From assembly GCA_900313675.1 (NCBI GenBank), contig OMSO01000019.1, positions 1 to 35,905 on the forward strand: DNA of 35,905 nucleotides. Reading direction: 5' to 3'. This DNA comes from an uncultured Fibrobacter sp. (GTDB lineage: Bacteria; Fibrobacterota; Fibrobacteria; Fibrobacterales; Fibrobacteraceae). Made by a program: the position numbers and the translations under genes. The notes beneath the pieces are model-generated. The model saw nothing but the letters and a program-made list of their open reading frames with translations. It was not told the origin of the DNA and ran no database searches. The stretch's first letter is position 1; every line of letters starts with the position of its first letter. Positions 1 to 12,191 of the stretch are shown here, piece by piece.

Positions 1-1
1 C

Positions 2-268
2 CGCGAAATCGGCGGCATCGCCATGGCACTCCCGCGCATCGACGCGCTGGTGTTCACCGGCGGTATCGGCGAGAACAGCAAGCTTGTCCGCAAGATGGCC
101 ATGGACAACCTCAAGATTCTCGGCTACCAGATCGACGAAGCCCGCAACGAAAAGAACGGCAAGGAATCCGGCCACATCATTAGCAAGGACGGCACCCCGA
201 CCGCCATGGTGGTCGCCACAAACGAAGAACTGCTGATTGCACTGGATACAGAAGCGCTGGTGAAATAG
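2..268 (+). CDS. ackA: Acetate kinase, C-terminal part (5' end outside window)
   Basis: Partial gene: the open frame enters at the window edge and gives 88 residues before TAG. The stretch DALVFTGGIGENS is the conserved C-terminal motif of acetate kinases (acetokinase/ASKHA fold), followed by the usual ending with VVATNEELLIA. The enzyme makes ATP and acetate from acetyl phosphate in the cytoplasm, the last step of acetate-producing fermentation. Nothing is visible upstream, so a pta partner cannot be judged. The stop codon is followed at once by a repeat unit and then a strong hairpin terminator shared with the convergent gene. The motif is specific; butyrate kinase is the only close alternative and is less likely. 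Confidence 0.93.
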   Translation, partial: REIGGIAMALPRIDALVFTGGIGENSKLVRKMAMDNLKILGYQIDEARNEKNGKESGHIISKDGTPTAMVVATNEELLIALDTEALVK

Positions 269-272
269 GCGC

Positions 273-338
273 GAGGTCGGATGCCTGCGGCATCCTTTGA
301 GGTATGAGGTCGCTCCACCTTATAGGCGTCGCTCTGAA
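273..338 (+). repeat. Modular hairpin repeat, two units (family A)
   Basis: Unit 1 has GAGGTCG (273-279), a perfect palindrome GATGCC-TGC-GGCATC (280-294) and CTTTGAG (295-301). Unit 2 has TGAGGTCG (305-312), an inner segment (313-331) and CTCTGAA (332-338). Bases 300-337 match 25284-25321, inside the EF-G-like gene, at 30 of 38 positions without gaps. The units lie directly after the ackA stop codon. Confidence 0.8.
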
Positions 339-370
339 TTATCCTCCCCCCCAAAAAAAAATGATATAAA

Positions 371-400
371 AGAGGCTCCTAAACGGAGCCTCTTCTTAAT
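371..400. terminator. Bidirectional intrinsic terminator
   Basis: Perfect 9-bp stem AGAGGCTCC (371-379) / GGAGCCTCT (385-393) with a 5-base loop, followed by TCTT on the plus strand and preceded by a long A-run (353-361), which is a T-run on the minus strand. It sits between convergent ackA and the large secreted-protein gene and can serve both. Confidence 0.85.
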
Positions 401-450
401 CTCAAAGCGAAGCGAACTCAAAGGCGCTCTGCGCCGAGCCCATACCTCAC
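401..450 (-). repeat. Modular hairpin repeat, two units (family A)
   Basis: Read on the minus strand from the stop codon of the 454-3138 gene: TGAGGTATGGGCTCG, palindrome GCGC-AGA-GCGC (434-424), CTTTGAG, then TTCG-CTTCG-CTTTGAG. It uses the same constant flanks as the other copies and begins within a few bases of the TAG. Confidence 0.75.
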
Positions 451-453
451 AAC

Positions 454-3138
454 CTATTTAATCGTCCAGGTCTGCTTGTTCACGCGCAGGATCTTGCGGC
501 CCTGCACCTGAGCGGCGGCGTTACGTACGTCGGCTTCGCTCACCGGGAGCTTGGCCTTCCACATTACGCGGCCCTGCATATCAAACAGTGCCACGGCGCC
601 GTGATTAGCAGCAATTGCACCCTGCCAGGTGGCCTTCGGGGCAGCAATCATCGGTGCCATCCCTGCCGGAGGAGCATCCATTGCAAACACAGCAAAGGAA
701 ATCGTGACATTTGTAGAAGCATCCGATGCAACAATCTTTATAGACACCATTTTACCCGGTTCAAGTACAACACCATCCAGTGAAGACAATACCAAATTAT
801 CGCCATCTACGGTCCACGAAATGTACATGTCAGATCCACTTACCGCAGACACCTCGTAATGAAGTTCGTCGCCATCGGGGTCTGAAATCCATTTCTTAAG
901 ATCAAAAGCCTTTGTAAAGACAGATTCCGTTCCTACATATAGCGAATCGTAGTATTTTGCAAGAACAGGCTTGTCGTTCACGCAGGCAATCGTTGCAGGT
1001 ATTGCAAGTTCGGTCTTCGCCCCCTTGGTGTCCGCGGCAATCACAATGACCTGGGCATCACCGCAGGCATCCTTGACAGACTTGATTTGCAACATTCCGT
1101 TCACCATGGTCGGGGCAAGCAGGCTATCATCGGTACGTGTGGTAAAGGTCAAAGTTGCATCCTCGTCGTCTGCAAACCAACTCTTAACCTCAGCAGCAGT
1201 GTATCTCTTGACTATAGTAAAATCTTCGGTCAAGGCAGAAAGACGATTACCTACAGTGTCGGCAACACCGGCAACAATCTGTGGCGGCAGATTCTTGTGA
1301 GCAACCGTCAGCGTAACAGTGGCCGGTTCAGACTCAACTCCTTCGGCATTCACGATATAGTAGGTGAACGAATCAGAGCCATCCTCCTTGCCCGCAGCAT
1401 AGGTAAACGAACCGTCTTCGGCAAGTGTCACCTTGCCCTTGCTGGCATCTGCCACCAAATAGGCCTTGAGAGTTGTCTTTCCGTCGGGGTTCACGTCGTT
1501 TGCAAGAACGCCCTTGCTAGCGGCAATCTTGTTCACGGAATCCTGCACCACGGTATAGGCGTCATTGACAGCCACAGGTGGATCTACCACGGAGTTCACC
1601 TTTACAAAGAACCACACACTTGCGGTATCGCCATTGTCAGCTGCAAACAGTGTCACCTTGGCAACGCCATTTGAATCTTCTACAGCATCCACCATAATCA
1701 GGTAGTTTCCGTTGTATTCTCCGGCATCAACACTCACAACCCCGCTAGACATCGCCTTCACTTGCAACGACGCTACAGTCACGTCCGGGTCGCTAAAGAC
1801 AACATCGGTAGTGGAAATCTTGACCGTAAACGAACTGAAGTCTTCATCCACTTCCACAGTATCTTTCATCAGTTCGTATTCGTCCGAACCAATCTTGAAT
1901 GTCGGATTAACCACTTCCACCTGGATGGGGTCATCTACATTCGTAACGGAAATAGTTACCGTAGCCACGTTACTCGTTTTGACTTCGTAACTGTCATCTC
2001 CAACACGGGGCAATTCCTTCAACTGGTACGTAAAAGCGTCTTCGCCAAAGAAATCCTTTGCCGGGGTATAGGTAAATCCCCCATTTTCTACGTCAAAATC
2101 CAAGGTTCCGTGACTAACCGACGTAACGAGTTCTGGCACATACTTGTCGTCATCGGCATCGTCATCATTTACCGTCACGAAATTCCTGAAATCGATGGTC
2201 AAGGTCTTTTCTTCCTGGGTCGTGTAGCTGTCATTTACAGCCACCGGAGCATTTTCTCCGTCAACCGTAGTTACATCCAGTTCATAGACAGCAGTCTTGT
2301 TGGTCGGATCTTTTGCCGTAACAGTCACCCTGGCACCACCCTTAGGATTAGGGCCTGTTTTCAGATTCAGCACATGAGTGGTATTGTACTGGTCATCGGC
2401 AAGTACCACGTCACCCGCATTCTCCGCCAGAATCGACACCGTGTAGGTAAGGGCCTCGCCATCGGGGTCCACAAAAATTTCCGTCAAGTCCAGAGAATGT
2501 ACGTTCCCCTCGTTCAAGGTCACAGAACCAGGGCTTTCGACACCTTCTACCAGAACAGGGGCAAAGGTTTCACATTCATTGCCAAGGATAAAACTTTTCA
2601 ACTGGAAAGTGGTAGAATTGACCGAGGCCGTCGCATGAGTGTTCTTGAAACTAAATTGAACCCCTGACTGCCGATTGACGTTCCAAGAAACAGCGGTTGA
2701 TTTCCACCCCTGCTTAAGACTGCTAAAGGCAACAAAGGTCTTCACAAAACCGCTTGTCTTCGCGAGTTCTGCACCATAATAGTTATCGTCCGTAATGGTG
2801 GTCTGCTTAAAATCTACACGTAGCGGAGCGGTCGCACTATATGTCAGGCACACACCAGAATAGCCTGCAAGGGTCGTGTATGCGTCTTTCGCCTGTTCCC
2901 AAGCAAAGGCAAAGCCGGCCCCATTGTTCGCATTGCCAGCCTTGGCCGTCATTGTGGCTATCTGGACATTCTCTGGGGTGGTATAATACTCAACGGAAGA
3001 TCCTGTACCGTACGTATAATCATACCAGTACGCCGGAGCCTTTTCACCGGGACCGTCTTCCGTCCAGACCGTAGTTGCTGCAGAAACGGTAGAAACCAAA
3101 GCGCATAGCGCGCCAAACGAAATCATCTTTTTTATCAT
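454..3138 (-). CDS. Secreted multidomain protein with tandem cadherin/Ig-like domains
   Basis: Predicted 894-residue exported protein. I chose the second in-frame Met (MIKKMISF...) because GAGG lies 6 bases upstream and the Sec signal peptide (about 1-20, ending VSA) then starts correctly; the longer frame adds 8 residues. Residues about 21-192 look like a beta-rich jelly-roll module, possibly carbohydrate-binding, which I do not recognise by family. About six cadherin/Big-type domains follow, with DPDGEALTY- and DPDGDELHY-type calcium-binding motifs. Two are clear Big_9/VCBS-like domains, at about 295-402 and 517-613 (VNDAYTVVQDS, GVLANDVN, SFTYY). Residues about 840-894 form a tail with LFDMQGRV, also found on the GH43 and GH2 proteins here. 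No catalytic domain is seen, so a surface adhesion or scaffold role is inferred. A CRP-like palindrome lies upstream. Confidence 0.8.
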   Translation of the reverse strand: MIKKMISFGALCALVSTVSAATTVWTEDGPGEKAPAYWYDYTYGTGSSVEYYTTPENVQIATMTAKAGNANNGAGFAFAWEQAKDAYTTLAGYSGVCLTYSATAPLRVDFKQTTITDDNYYGAELAKTSGFVKTFVAFSSLKQGWKSTAVSWNVNRQSGVQFSFKNTHATASVNSTTFQLKSFILGNECETFAPVLVEGVESPGSVTLNEGNVHSLDLTEIFVDPDGEALTYTVSILAENAGDVVLADDQYNTTHVLNLKTGPNPKGGARVTVTAKDPTNKTAVYELDVTTVDGENAPVAVNDSYTTQEEKTLTIDFRNFVTVNDDDADDDKYVPELVTSVSHGTLDFDVENGGFTYTPAKDFFGEDAFTYQLKELPRVGDDSYEVKTSNVATVTISVTNVDDPIQVEVVNPTFKIGSDEYELMKDTVEVDEDFSSFTVKISTTDVVFSDPDVTVASLQVKAMSSGVVSVDAGEYNGNYLIMVDAVEDSNGVAKVTLFAADNGDTASVWFFVKVNSVVDPPVAVNDAYTVVQDSVNKIAASKGVLANDVNPDGKTTLKAYLVADASKGKVTLAEDGSFTYAAGKEDGSDSFTYYIVNAEGVESEPATVTLTVAHKNLPPQIVAGVADTVGNRLSALTEDFTIVKRYTAAEVKSWFADDEDATLTFTTRTDDSLLAPTMVNGMLQIKSVKDACGDAQVIVIAADTKGAKTELAIPATIACVNDKPVLAKYYDSLYVGTESVFTKAFDLKKWISDPDGDELHYEVSAVSGSDMYISWTVDGDNLVLSSLDGVVLEPGKMVSIKIVASDASTNVTISFAVFAMDAPPAGMAPMIAAPKATWQGAIAANHGAVALFDMQGRVMWKAKLPVSEADVRNAAAQVQGRKILRVNKQTWTIK

Positions 3139-3191
3139 ATTTGACCTCTTATGATTTCCCATCTGCCCAAAATGTAATAAAAAAATACGAT

Positions 3192-3207
3192 TGTGACTTA
3201 AATCACA
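3192..3207. promoter_or_regulatory. CRP/FNR-superfamily-type palindrome
   Basis: TGTGA-CTTAAA-TCACA is an exact match to the classical TGTGA-N6-TCACA half-sites. Its centre is about 61 bases upstream of the minus-strand start at 3138. A possible -10 element TACATT lies at 3176-3171, which puts the palindrome roughly over the -35 region, like a class II activator site. The regulator is not in the window. Confidence 0.55.
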
Positions 3208-3218
3208 GGCTCGCCCGA

Positions 3219-5078
3219 CTATCCCAGGGCGTCCAATTCCTCAAAACGCCGGTAAGCGCGTTCCAAAGCAGCCTCCCGTTCCGCAATCTCCCCCTGCAGC
3301 TCCACAATCCGGGCCGCATTGGTGTACACTTCGGGCTTCGAAAGTTCCGTCTGGCGCTGGGCGATTTCCGCCTCCAGGGTCTCGATTTTTTCGGGCAGGG
3401 CGGCGAATTCCCGCTCCTCGTTGTAACTGCGCTTTTTCTTTTTTGGCGCCTCGGCAGGGGTAGCTCTCGCAGCGACGGAGCCCTGCTGGCCTCGAGCCTG
3501 TTCCCTTTCGGCCATGGCACGGGCTGCGCTGGCGGCTTCCTTTTCACGCTGTTTTCGGTTGGCCTCGTAATCGCTGTAACCACCCACCGCTTCAAAGACA
3601 TTCCCGTTTTCTTCGATGGCCAGAATCTCCGTAGCCACCGAATCCAAAAACGCCCGGTCGTGACTTACTGTCAGAACCGTTCCCTTGTAGTCCGCAATCA
3701 AATCCGCCAGCAGGTCCAGGGTTTCCATGTCCAAATCGTTGGTAGGCTCGTCCAGCACCAGCACGTTGCTAGGGTGGCTAAAGAGGCAAGCCAGCAGCAG
3801 ACGGTTCCGTTCACCGCCCGAAAGAGCGCTGATAGGGCCTCTGGCCCTGTCTGCCGAAAACAAGAAGTCTTGCAAATAACTCAGCACATGGCGCTTCACG
3901 CCATTCAGCGTAATGTAGGCCTGACCGTCGCCGATGTTTTCCACCAGGGACTTGTCTTCCCGAAGCCTGGTCCGCATCTGGTCAAAGTAGGCCACTTGCA
4001 GGTTCGTCCCCAGCCGGACCGTTCCGCTTTCCGGCGCAAGTTCTCCCAGAATCAACCGCAAAAGCGTGGTCTTTCCCGAACCGTTGGGTCCCACGATTCC
4101 TATGCGATCACCACGGAAAATTTCCGTGGTGAGGTTACTGATCAGGGGCGAGCCGTCGTAGGAATAGTTCACGTCCGTAAGGCGAGCCACCAGGCGGCCG
4201 GACTTTTCCGCCTCAGTAATCTGCATGTTCACGTTCCCTACCCGGGAGCGCCTGGCCGCCCGTTCTTCACGCATCTTGATGAGGGCGCGGACCCGACCCT
4301 CGTTCCTGGTACGGCGGGCCTGGATTCCCTTACGGATCCAGATTTCTTCTTCGGCCAGTTTCTTGTCAAAGAGGGCGTTGGCCTTTTCCTCTTCGGCCAG
4401 GGCCTGGTCCCTGAACTGCACGAACTTGTCGTAAGGAAAATCCCAGCAGCGCACGCGGCCACGGTCCAGGTCAAAAATTCGGGAAGCCACCCTCCGAACA
4501 AAGGCCCGGTCGTGACTCACAAAAAGGACGGCACAGTTCAGGCGGGTGACGATTCCCTCCAGCCACTGTATGGCGGGAATGTCCAGATGGTTGGTGGGTT
4601 CGTCCAGCAAAAGCAGATCCGGGTCCTCCGCGAGGGCCCGTGCAAAGAGCACGCGACGCTTTTGCCCGCCGGAAAGGCTGTCGAACAAAGCGTCGGCATC
4701 AATGCCCGTTTTGCCGAGGACCGCCTCGGCATGGGCATTGTGCAGGCCCTCGTCGGCACCGTCTTCGCCGGAGCCACCCGTGCGGGCCGTGCCCGACAGC
4801 AAAAGCGGCTCCATCACCACGTCCCGCACGGTTCCCTCCATGTGGGCGGGAATCTCCTGGATCATGCGGGAAATCCGCAAGCCGGACTTCTTGATGACCT
4901 CGCCGGACTGCACCTCCATTTCATCTGTAAGCACCTTCAGCAAGGTGCTCTTGCCGCAACCGTTTCGGCCCACCAGGCAAATCCGGTCTCCGGCCTCGAT
5001 ATCAAAGCACACGTTGTCCAGCAGGGGGGCGTTCGCCCCGATGCGCAAAAGCAGGTTCTTTGCAGAAAGAATGGGCAT
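3219..5078 (-). CDS. uup: ABC-F family ATPase, Uup type
   Basis: 619 residues, two fused ATP-binding cassettes and no membrane domain, as in soluble ABC-F proteins that act on the ribosome or on DNA/RNA. Cassette 1 has Walker A GRNGCGKST (37-45), signature LSGGQ (135-139) and Walker B LLLLDE (155-160). Cassette 2 has GPNGSGKTT (330-338), LSGGE (419-423) and VLVLDE (439-444). The ABC-F linker between them is about 200-290 and rich in Arg and charged residues. The C-terminal part after about 545 (KKKRSYNEEREFAALPEKI...) is the Lys-rich coiled coil typical of Uup, which separates it from EttA. It starts two bases after the stop codon of the NagZ-like gene, so the two are co-transcribed. No terminator is visible before the next minus-strand gene, but that gene has its own regulatory region. 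Confidence 0.9.
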   Translation of the reverse strand: MPILSAKNLLLRIGANAPLLDNVCFDIEAGDRICLVGRNGCGKSTLLKVLTDEMEVQSGEVIKKSGLRISRMIQEIPAHMEGTVRDVVMEPLLLSGTARTGGSGEDGADEGLHNAHAEAVLGKTGIDADALFDSLSGGQKRRVLFARALAEDPDLLLLDEPTNHLDIPAIQWLEGIVTRLNCAVLFVSHDRAFVRRVASRIFDLDRGRVRCWDFPYDKFVQFRDQALAEEEKANALFDKKLAEEEIWIRKGIQARRTRNEGRVRALIKMREERAARRSRVGNVNMQITEAEKSGRLVARLTDVNYSYDGSPLISNLTTEIFRGDRIGIVGPNGSGKTTLLRLILGELAPESGTVRLGTNLQVAYFDQMRTRLREDKSLVENIGDGQAYITLNGVKRHVLSYLQDFLFSADRARGPISALSGGERNRLLLACLFSHPSNVLVLDEPTNDLDMETLDLLADLIADYKGTVLTVSHDRAFLDSVATEILAIEENGNVFEAVGGYSDYEANRKQREKEAASAARAMAEREQARGQQGSVAARATPAEAPKKKKRSYNEEREFAALPEKIETLEAEIAQRQTELSKPEVYTNAARIVELQGEIAEREAALERAYRRFEELDALG

Positions 5079-5080
5079 GC

Positions 5081-6253
5081 CTATCTCTTGATGCTCTTTT
5101 TCAGTTCCAGAATCCGACGCACGCTTTCGTCTATGCGGGATTCCTTGATTTCGCCCTTTTCTACAGCCTTCATTACGGCATCAAAAGCCTTCACAAAGTC
5201 AAGAGGGCAAAGCACAATGTCGATTCCCGCCTGAATCGCCTTCACGGCGGATTCTTCTACGCCAAATTCCTGCACAATGGCACCCATGTCCATGGCGTCG
5301 GCCACGATGACGCCCTTGAAGCCCAGTTCACCCCGCAATTTCTCCTGCAAAATCACCGGCGAAAGGGTGGAGGGTAGGTTGTTTCCCGTCACCTTCGGGG
5401 CGGCGATGTGAGCCGTCATAATCATCTGGGCTCCGGCATCGATTCCCGCCTTGAAAGGAACCATCTCGCAGGTCTTCATTTCCTCCCAGGTCTTCTGGGT
5501 AGCCACGTATCCCGTGTGGGTATCCGCCTTCACGTCGCCGTGGCCCGGGAAATGCTTAAGGGTTCCCACCACCTTTGCAGAGTCAAGCCCCTGCAAGTAG
5601 GCCTGCACCATGTCGGCCACCACTTCCGGGGTGTCCGAAAATGCACGGGGGCCAATCACGATGTTTTCCGGGTTGGTGTTCACGTCGGCCACCGGCGCAA
5701 AGTCAATGTCAAAGCCGTACTCCCGAACATAGGAACCGATGGTAAAGGCCATCTTATAGACCTCGTTCGGGTCCCCGGCCTCGGCGACGGCAGCCATGCT
5801 TTCGTACTTGGGAACATCAAAGGTTCCGTTGTTGGCAATGCGGGCCACCCGACCGCCTTCCTCGTCAATGGCAAGCAGGGGCAAACCCTTCAGTTTCCGG
5901 ATATCTTCGATAAAGGTGGCCAGCTGGGACTTGTCCTTTATATTGTGGGCAAAGAGAATCATGCCACCGATGGGGTAATTCTCGTTTACCGCAAGCATGG
6001 TCCGGTTCACCTCCTGCAGGCTGTAATCCGGAAGCTCCGTATAGCTTTTCCAGTGGATGCTCGTGTCCAGGGCCTCCGGCCGCACCAAAAACATCTGGCC
6101 CACCTTTTCCCGGAGAGTCAGGTTTTCTATGGCAAAAGGATCCTTGCAGCAATCCTCCGACACACTGGTAGAGGAATCCGCGTTAGAACATGAGACTAAC
6201 AAGGATGCAAATAGGCCGAAGGCGACCCAACGGGCGACAAAAAGTCTCTTCAT
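5081..6253 (-). CDS. nagZ: NagZ-like beta-N-acetylhexosaminidase lipoprotein (GH3)
   Basis: 390 residues from the Met at 6253, chosen because GGAG lies 5 bases upstream and because the protein then begins with a lipoprotein signal (FASLLVSC, lipidated Cys22); the longer frame has no signal. GH3 catalytic-domain motifs: IDEEGGRVAR (129-138), KHFPGHGD (233-240), the Asp244-Thr-His246 dyad typical of the NagZ acid/base loop, and the nucleophile Asp319 in VADAMDM. The family removes beta-linked GlcNAc from muropeptides or chitin oligomers. E. coli NagZ is cytosolic, whereas this one is predicted to be membrane-anchored outside the cytoplasm, as in some Gram-positive and Bacteroidota homologues. 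First gene of an operon with the ABC-F gene. Substrate could be cell-wall recycling or dietary glycans; GH3 beta-glucosidase is unlikely given the D-x-H dyad. Confidence 0.88.
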   Translation of the reverse strand: MKRLFVARWVAFGLFASLLVSCSNADSSTSVSEDCCKDPFAIENLTLREKVGQMFLVRPEALDTSIHWKSYTELPDYSLQEVNRTMLAVNENYPIGGMILFAHNIKDKSQLATFIEDIRKLKGLPLLAIDEEGGRVARIANNGTFDVPKYESMAAVAEAGDPNEVYKMAFTIGSYVREYGFDIDFAPVADVNTNPENIVIGPRAFSDTPEVVADMVQAYLQGLDSAKVVGTLKHFPGHGDVKADTHTGYVATQKTWEEMKTCEMVPFKAGIDAGAQMIMTAHIAAPKVTGNNLPSTLSPVILQEKLRGELGFKGVIVADAMDMGAIVQEFGVEESAVKAIQAGIDIVLCPLDFVKAFDAVMKAVEKGEIKESRIDESVRRILELKKSIKR

Positions 6254-6497
6254 ATTGGCTCCAGTTGGATAATTTGAACGTTTTTCAGGATTTTCGCAAA
6301 ATTTATATTTTTTTGCAACCATCCTCCGCCCCAAAACTTGGCGAAATTCTTCAAAATTCGAGGAGTTTCGTCTTTCGCCTATTGACAACTTGTCCACGGG
6401 AACTTGTTTTGTAAAGGGTTTTTAACGCCCTTCTGATAATAATTTTTGAGCAGACATTAATGAATGGGCCATGGGAAGGCCCCAAAGGGATGTGGTT
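6254..6497. promoter_or_regulatory. Divergent regulatory region, nagZ-like / GH43
   Basis: The region separates two outward-facing genes and must hold both promoters. Visible elements: a 19-base motif (6314-6332) shared exactly with the region upstream of the sigma factor gene; TTGACA at 6382-6387 without a convincing -10 box at 17 bases; GATAAT at 6435-6440, about 58 bases before the GH43 start, with no good -35. None of the promoters is certain. Confidence 0.45.
6314..6332 (+). promoter_or_regulatory. 19-base shared motif, copy 1 (possible ECF promoter)
   Basis: TGCAACCATCCTCCGCCCC, identical to 12154-12172. Both copies follow an A/T-rich stretch with TAT and a T-run. The AACC core resembles -35 elements of ECF sigma factors. 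It points toward the GH43 gene, about 165 bases upstream of its start. Confidence 0.4.
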
Positions 6498-8594
6498 ATG
6501 TCTTTTGCAACGAACGCAAAAATCGTTTCGATACTTACGGGCTTTGGGCTATGCTCCGTTGCCCTGGCAGAAAATCCTATTTTCCAGACCTACTATTCTC
6601 CGGACCCCGCCCCGGTTGTGTTTGGCGATACCGTCTGTGTTTATACTGGCAACGACGAAGGTGGCGGATTTTTCACCATGAACGGCTGGCGTGTTTCCTG
6701 CTCCACCGATATGGTAAACTGGACTGATCGTGGCACACTTATACTTTCTAGCGAAAGTTTCCATGGGAGCGCAAACAAGAACGACGACTGGGCCGCACAG
6801 GTTGTGCGCCGGAACGGCAAATATTATTACTATGTAACCGTCGGGAGTGGCTGCCGATCCATCAATGTTGCCATAGCAGACAAACCCGAAGGTCCGTTCA
6901 AAGACGCCTTGAACGGAAACCATTTGGCAGCAGCGAACTGCGATTATATTGACCCCACCGTATGGATAGATGACGATGGCCAAGCGTACCTGTATTGGGG
7001 TAATCCGAGCCTTTATTGGGCAAAACTTAATGAAGACATGATTTCTTTTAATGGAGAAATTCATAAGACAGATATGAATTCGGGTTTTGCTCCTCCGGGC
7101 GAGCCTTCAAAATACACCGAAGGCCCCTGGATTCACAAGCGTAACGGAACCTATTACATGATATATGCCTCTCATGGCATACCCGAGAAAATTTCCTACT
7201 CCACCAGCAATTCCCCGACCGGTCCTTGGAAATGGGGAGGCGTAATCATGGATCAGGGAAACGGAACTGCATTTACAAACCACTCCGGCATTATTGAGTT
7301 CAAAGGACGTAGTTTCTTCTTTTACCACAACCAAAAGAATGTGGGGGGCAATGGCTTCAGCCGCTCTACCGCCGTCGAGGAATTCACTTGGAATGTCGAC
7401 GGCTCCATTCCCACCATCAAATCCACCGACAATGGCGTGGTAAAGCCTATCAAGAATCTTAACCCATATGAACGCGTGGAGGCCGAAACTAAGTCTTGGG
7501 TTGGCGGCATCGATGTAGACAAATCAAAAAAAGATAAAGACGGCGTTCCCTACACCATCATCAATCATGTCGCCTCCGAAAATGGTACGGTTTACCTCAC
7601 CAACATGAACGACAAATTCTACACCAAAGTCCGTTCTGTGGACATGGGTGACGGAGCAGACAACATTACCGTCTGCACTAGGGGTAACAGCGGCAAGATC
7701 GAAGTTCATGCAGGTTCCGAAACTGGAACCTTGCTTGCATCCATCAATGTCCCGGCAAGTTCCAAGTGGCAAGAAACCACTGTCGCACTAACCGATGCTG
7801 TCGGCGTCGATGACTTGTTCTTTATGGTCAAGCAGGCTGGTTTCGATTTTGACTACTGGTACATGACTAGCGAAAAAACAGCCATTCCGCAAGCCCCCTA
7901 CAACGGCATTGCCGCCAACATTCCGGGAATCATTGAAGCCGAAAACTACGACGAGGGCGGTCACAACAAGTCTTTCTATGACGCCGACCGCAACAACCAA
8001 GGCAAGGCATACCGCCAAGACGAAGTGGACATTGTAGGTTTTGGCTGTTCTGACGAAGACAATACCAAGAACTGCAAGACTTACGCAATAGGCTACACCC
8101 AAGAGGACGAATGGCTAGAATACACGGTAAACGTGACTGCCACTGCTGCATATGACATCACGGCAAATGTGGCTACCCCATTTGAAACCGCAGGTCTCCA
8201 GCTGTTCATTGACGACAAGCCTATTACCGAATCCATTACCGGCCTAAAAACCGACGAAGAAAGGTTCGATGTCTACAAGGAAATGGAACTGGGGTCCGTA
8301 GAACTAGAAAAAGGTACCCATGTCCTCAAGCTGCTCATTACGGGTACCTACTTGAATATAGACTGGCTCAAGTTTACCGACCCCAACAATCCAAGCGCCA
8401 TCGTTTCTAACACCCGTTTTGTTCCGCAAGCAAATTCCATCTATAACGTGTTCAGCGTCACCGGCAAGCACATGGGCCGCATACAGGCGAAAGAAAACGT
8501 TACCGAAGCCCTGCAAAATGCCGGGTATGCAAGGGGCACATTCATCGTCCGCAGCATCAACCACTCCCAAACCCTGCAGGTCCAGGTAAAGTAA
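6498..8594 (+). CDS. Secreted GH43 glycoside hydrolase with two CBM6-like domains
   Basis: 698 residues from the Met at 6498, preceded by AAAGGGA at good spacing and starting a Sec signal peptide (1-24, ending ALA). The five-blade GH43 domain (about 28-310) shows the three expected carboxylates: Asp36 in SPDPAP (base), Asp152 in YIDPTVW (pKa modulator) and Glu208 in YTEGPW (acid). A CBM6-like domain follows at about 323-458 (DFDYWYM) and a second, more typical CBM6 at about 474-628 (IPGIIEAENYDEGG ... YLNIDWLKF). The last 50 residues (VFSVTGKHMGR ... FIVRS) form the tail shared with the neighbouring secreted proteins. GH43 enzymes are mostly alpha-arabinofuranosidases or beta-xylosidases; which one cannot be decided here. 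A GH2 gene follows after 32 bases without a terminator, so both probably act together on hemicellulose. Confidence 0.9.
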   Translation: MSFATNAKIVSILTGFGLCSVALAENPIFQTYYSPDPAPVVFGDTVCVYTGNDEGGGFFTMNGWRVSCSTDMVNWTDRGTLILSSESFHGSANKNDDWAAQVVRRNGKYYYYVTVGSGCRSINVAIADKPEGPFKDALNGNHLAAANCDYIDPTVWIDDDGQAYLYWGNPSLYWAKLNEDMISFNGEIHKTDMNSGFAPPGEPSKYTEGPWIHKRNGTYYMIYASHGIPEKISYSTSNSPTGPWKWGGVIMDQGNGTAFTNHSGIIEFKGRSFFFYHNQKNVGGNGFSRSTAVEEFTWNVDGSIPTIKSTDNGVVKPIKNLNPYERVEAETKSWVGGIDVDKSKKDKDGVPYTIINHVASENGTVYLTNMNDKFYTKVRSVDMGDGADNITVCTRGNSGKIEVHAGSETGTLLASINVPASSKWQETTVALTDAVGVDDLFFMVKQAGFDFDYWYMTSEKTAIPQAPYNGIAANIPGIIEAENYDEGGHNKSFYDADRNNQGKAYRQDEVDIVGFGCSDEDNTKNCKTYAIGYTQEDEWLEYTVNVTATAAYDITANVATPFETAGLQLFIDDKPITESITGLKTDEERFDVYKEMELGSVELEKGTHVLKLLITGTYLNIDWLKFTDPNNPSAIVSNTRFVPQANSIYNVFSVTGKHMGRIQAKENVTEALQNAGYARGTFIVRSINHSQTLQVQVK

Positions 8595-8605
8595 TTCCTG
8601 CCTAA

Positions 8606-12095
<3,490 letters not shown>

Positions 12096-12097
<2 letters not shown>

Positions 12098-12141
12098 AAA
12101 AGCCCCAAAACAAGATAATTTTTGACAAACGGGGTATTTTT
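12096..12141 (+). terminator. Weak possible terminator after the GH2 gene
   Basis: An A-run and GCCCC (12102-12106) could pair with GGGG (12131-12134) and the T-run that follows, but the loop is 24 bases long and the G/C stem is only four pairs. It overlaps TTGACA at 12122-12127, so the stretch may instead belong to the promoter of the sigma factor operon. Confidence 0.3.
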
Positions 12142-12153
12142 TTGGATTTTTCC

Positions 12154-12172
12154 TGCAACCATCCTCCGCCCC
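12154..12172 (+). promoter_or_regulatory. 19-base shared motif, copy 2 (possible autoregulated ECF promoter)
   Basis: Identical 19-mer to 6314-6332, ending 19 bases before the first ATG of the sigma factor gene. ECF sigma factors often transcribe their own operon, so a copy here is expected if this is the target of the encoded sigma factor. No clear -10 motif is shared between the two copies downstream of the 19-mer. Confidence 0.45.
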
Positions 12173-12191
12173 CGCACATCCAAATAGCAGA

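Noticed and set aside
1762..2667. 301-codon open frame on the plus strand
   Set aside because: Antisense to the secreted Ig-like protein; no signal peptide or motif, and the opposite frame has clear domains.
3141..5234. 697-codon open frame on the plus strand
   Set aside because: It is antisense to the ABC-F gene, which has full motifs, and its translation is rich in His, Gln and Arg with no domain or signal. It is a shadow caused by codon bias.
6382..6410. TTGACA promoter for the GH43 gene
   Set aside because: The -35 match is perfect but no acceptable -10 box follows at 16-19 bases.
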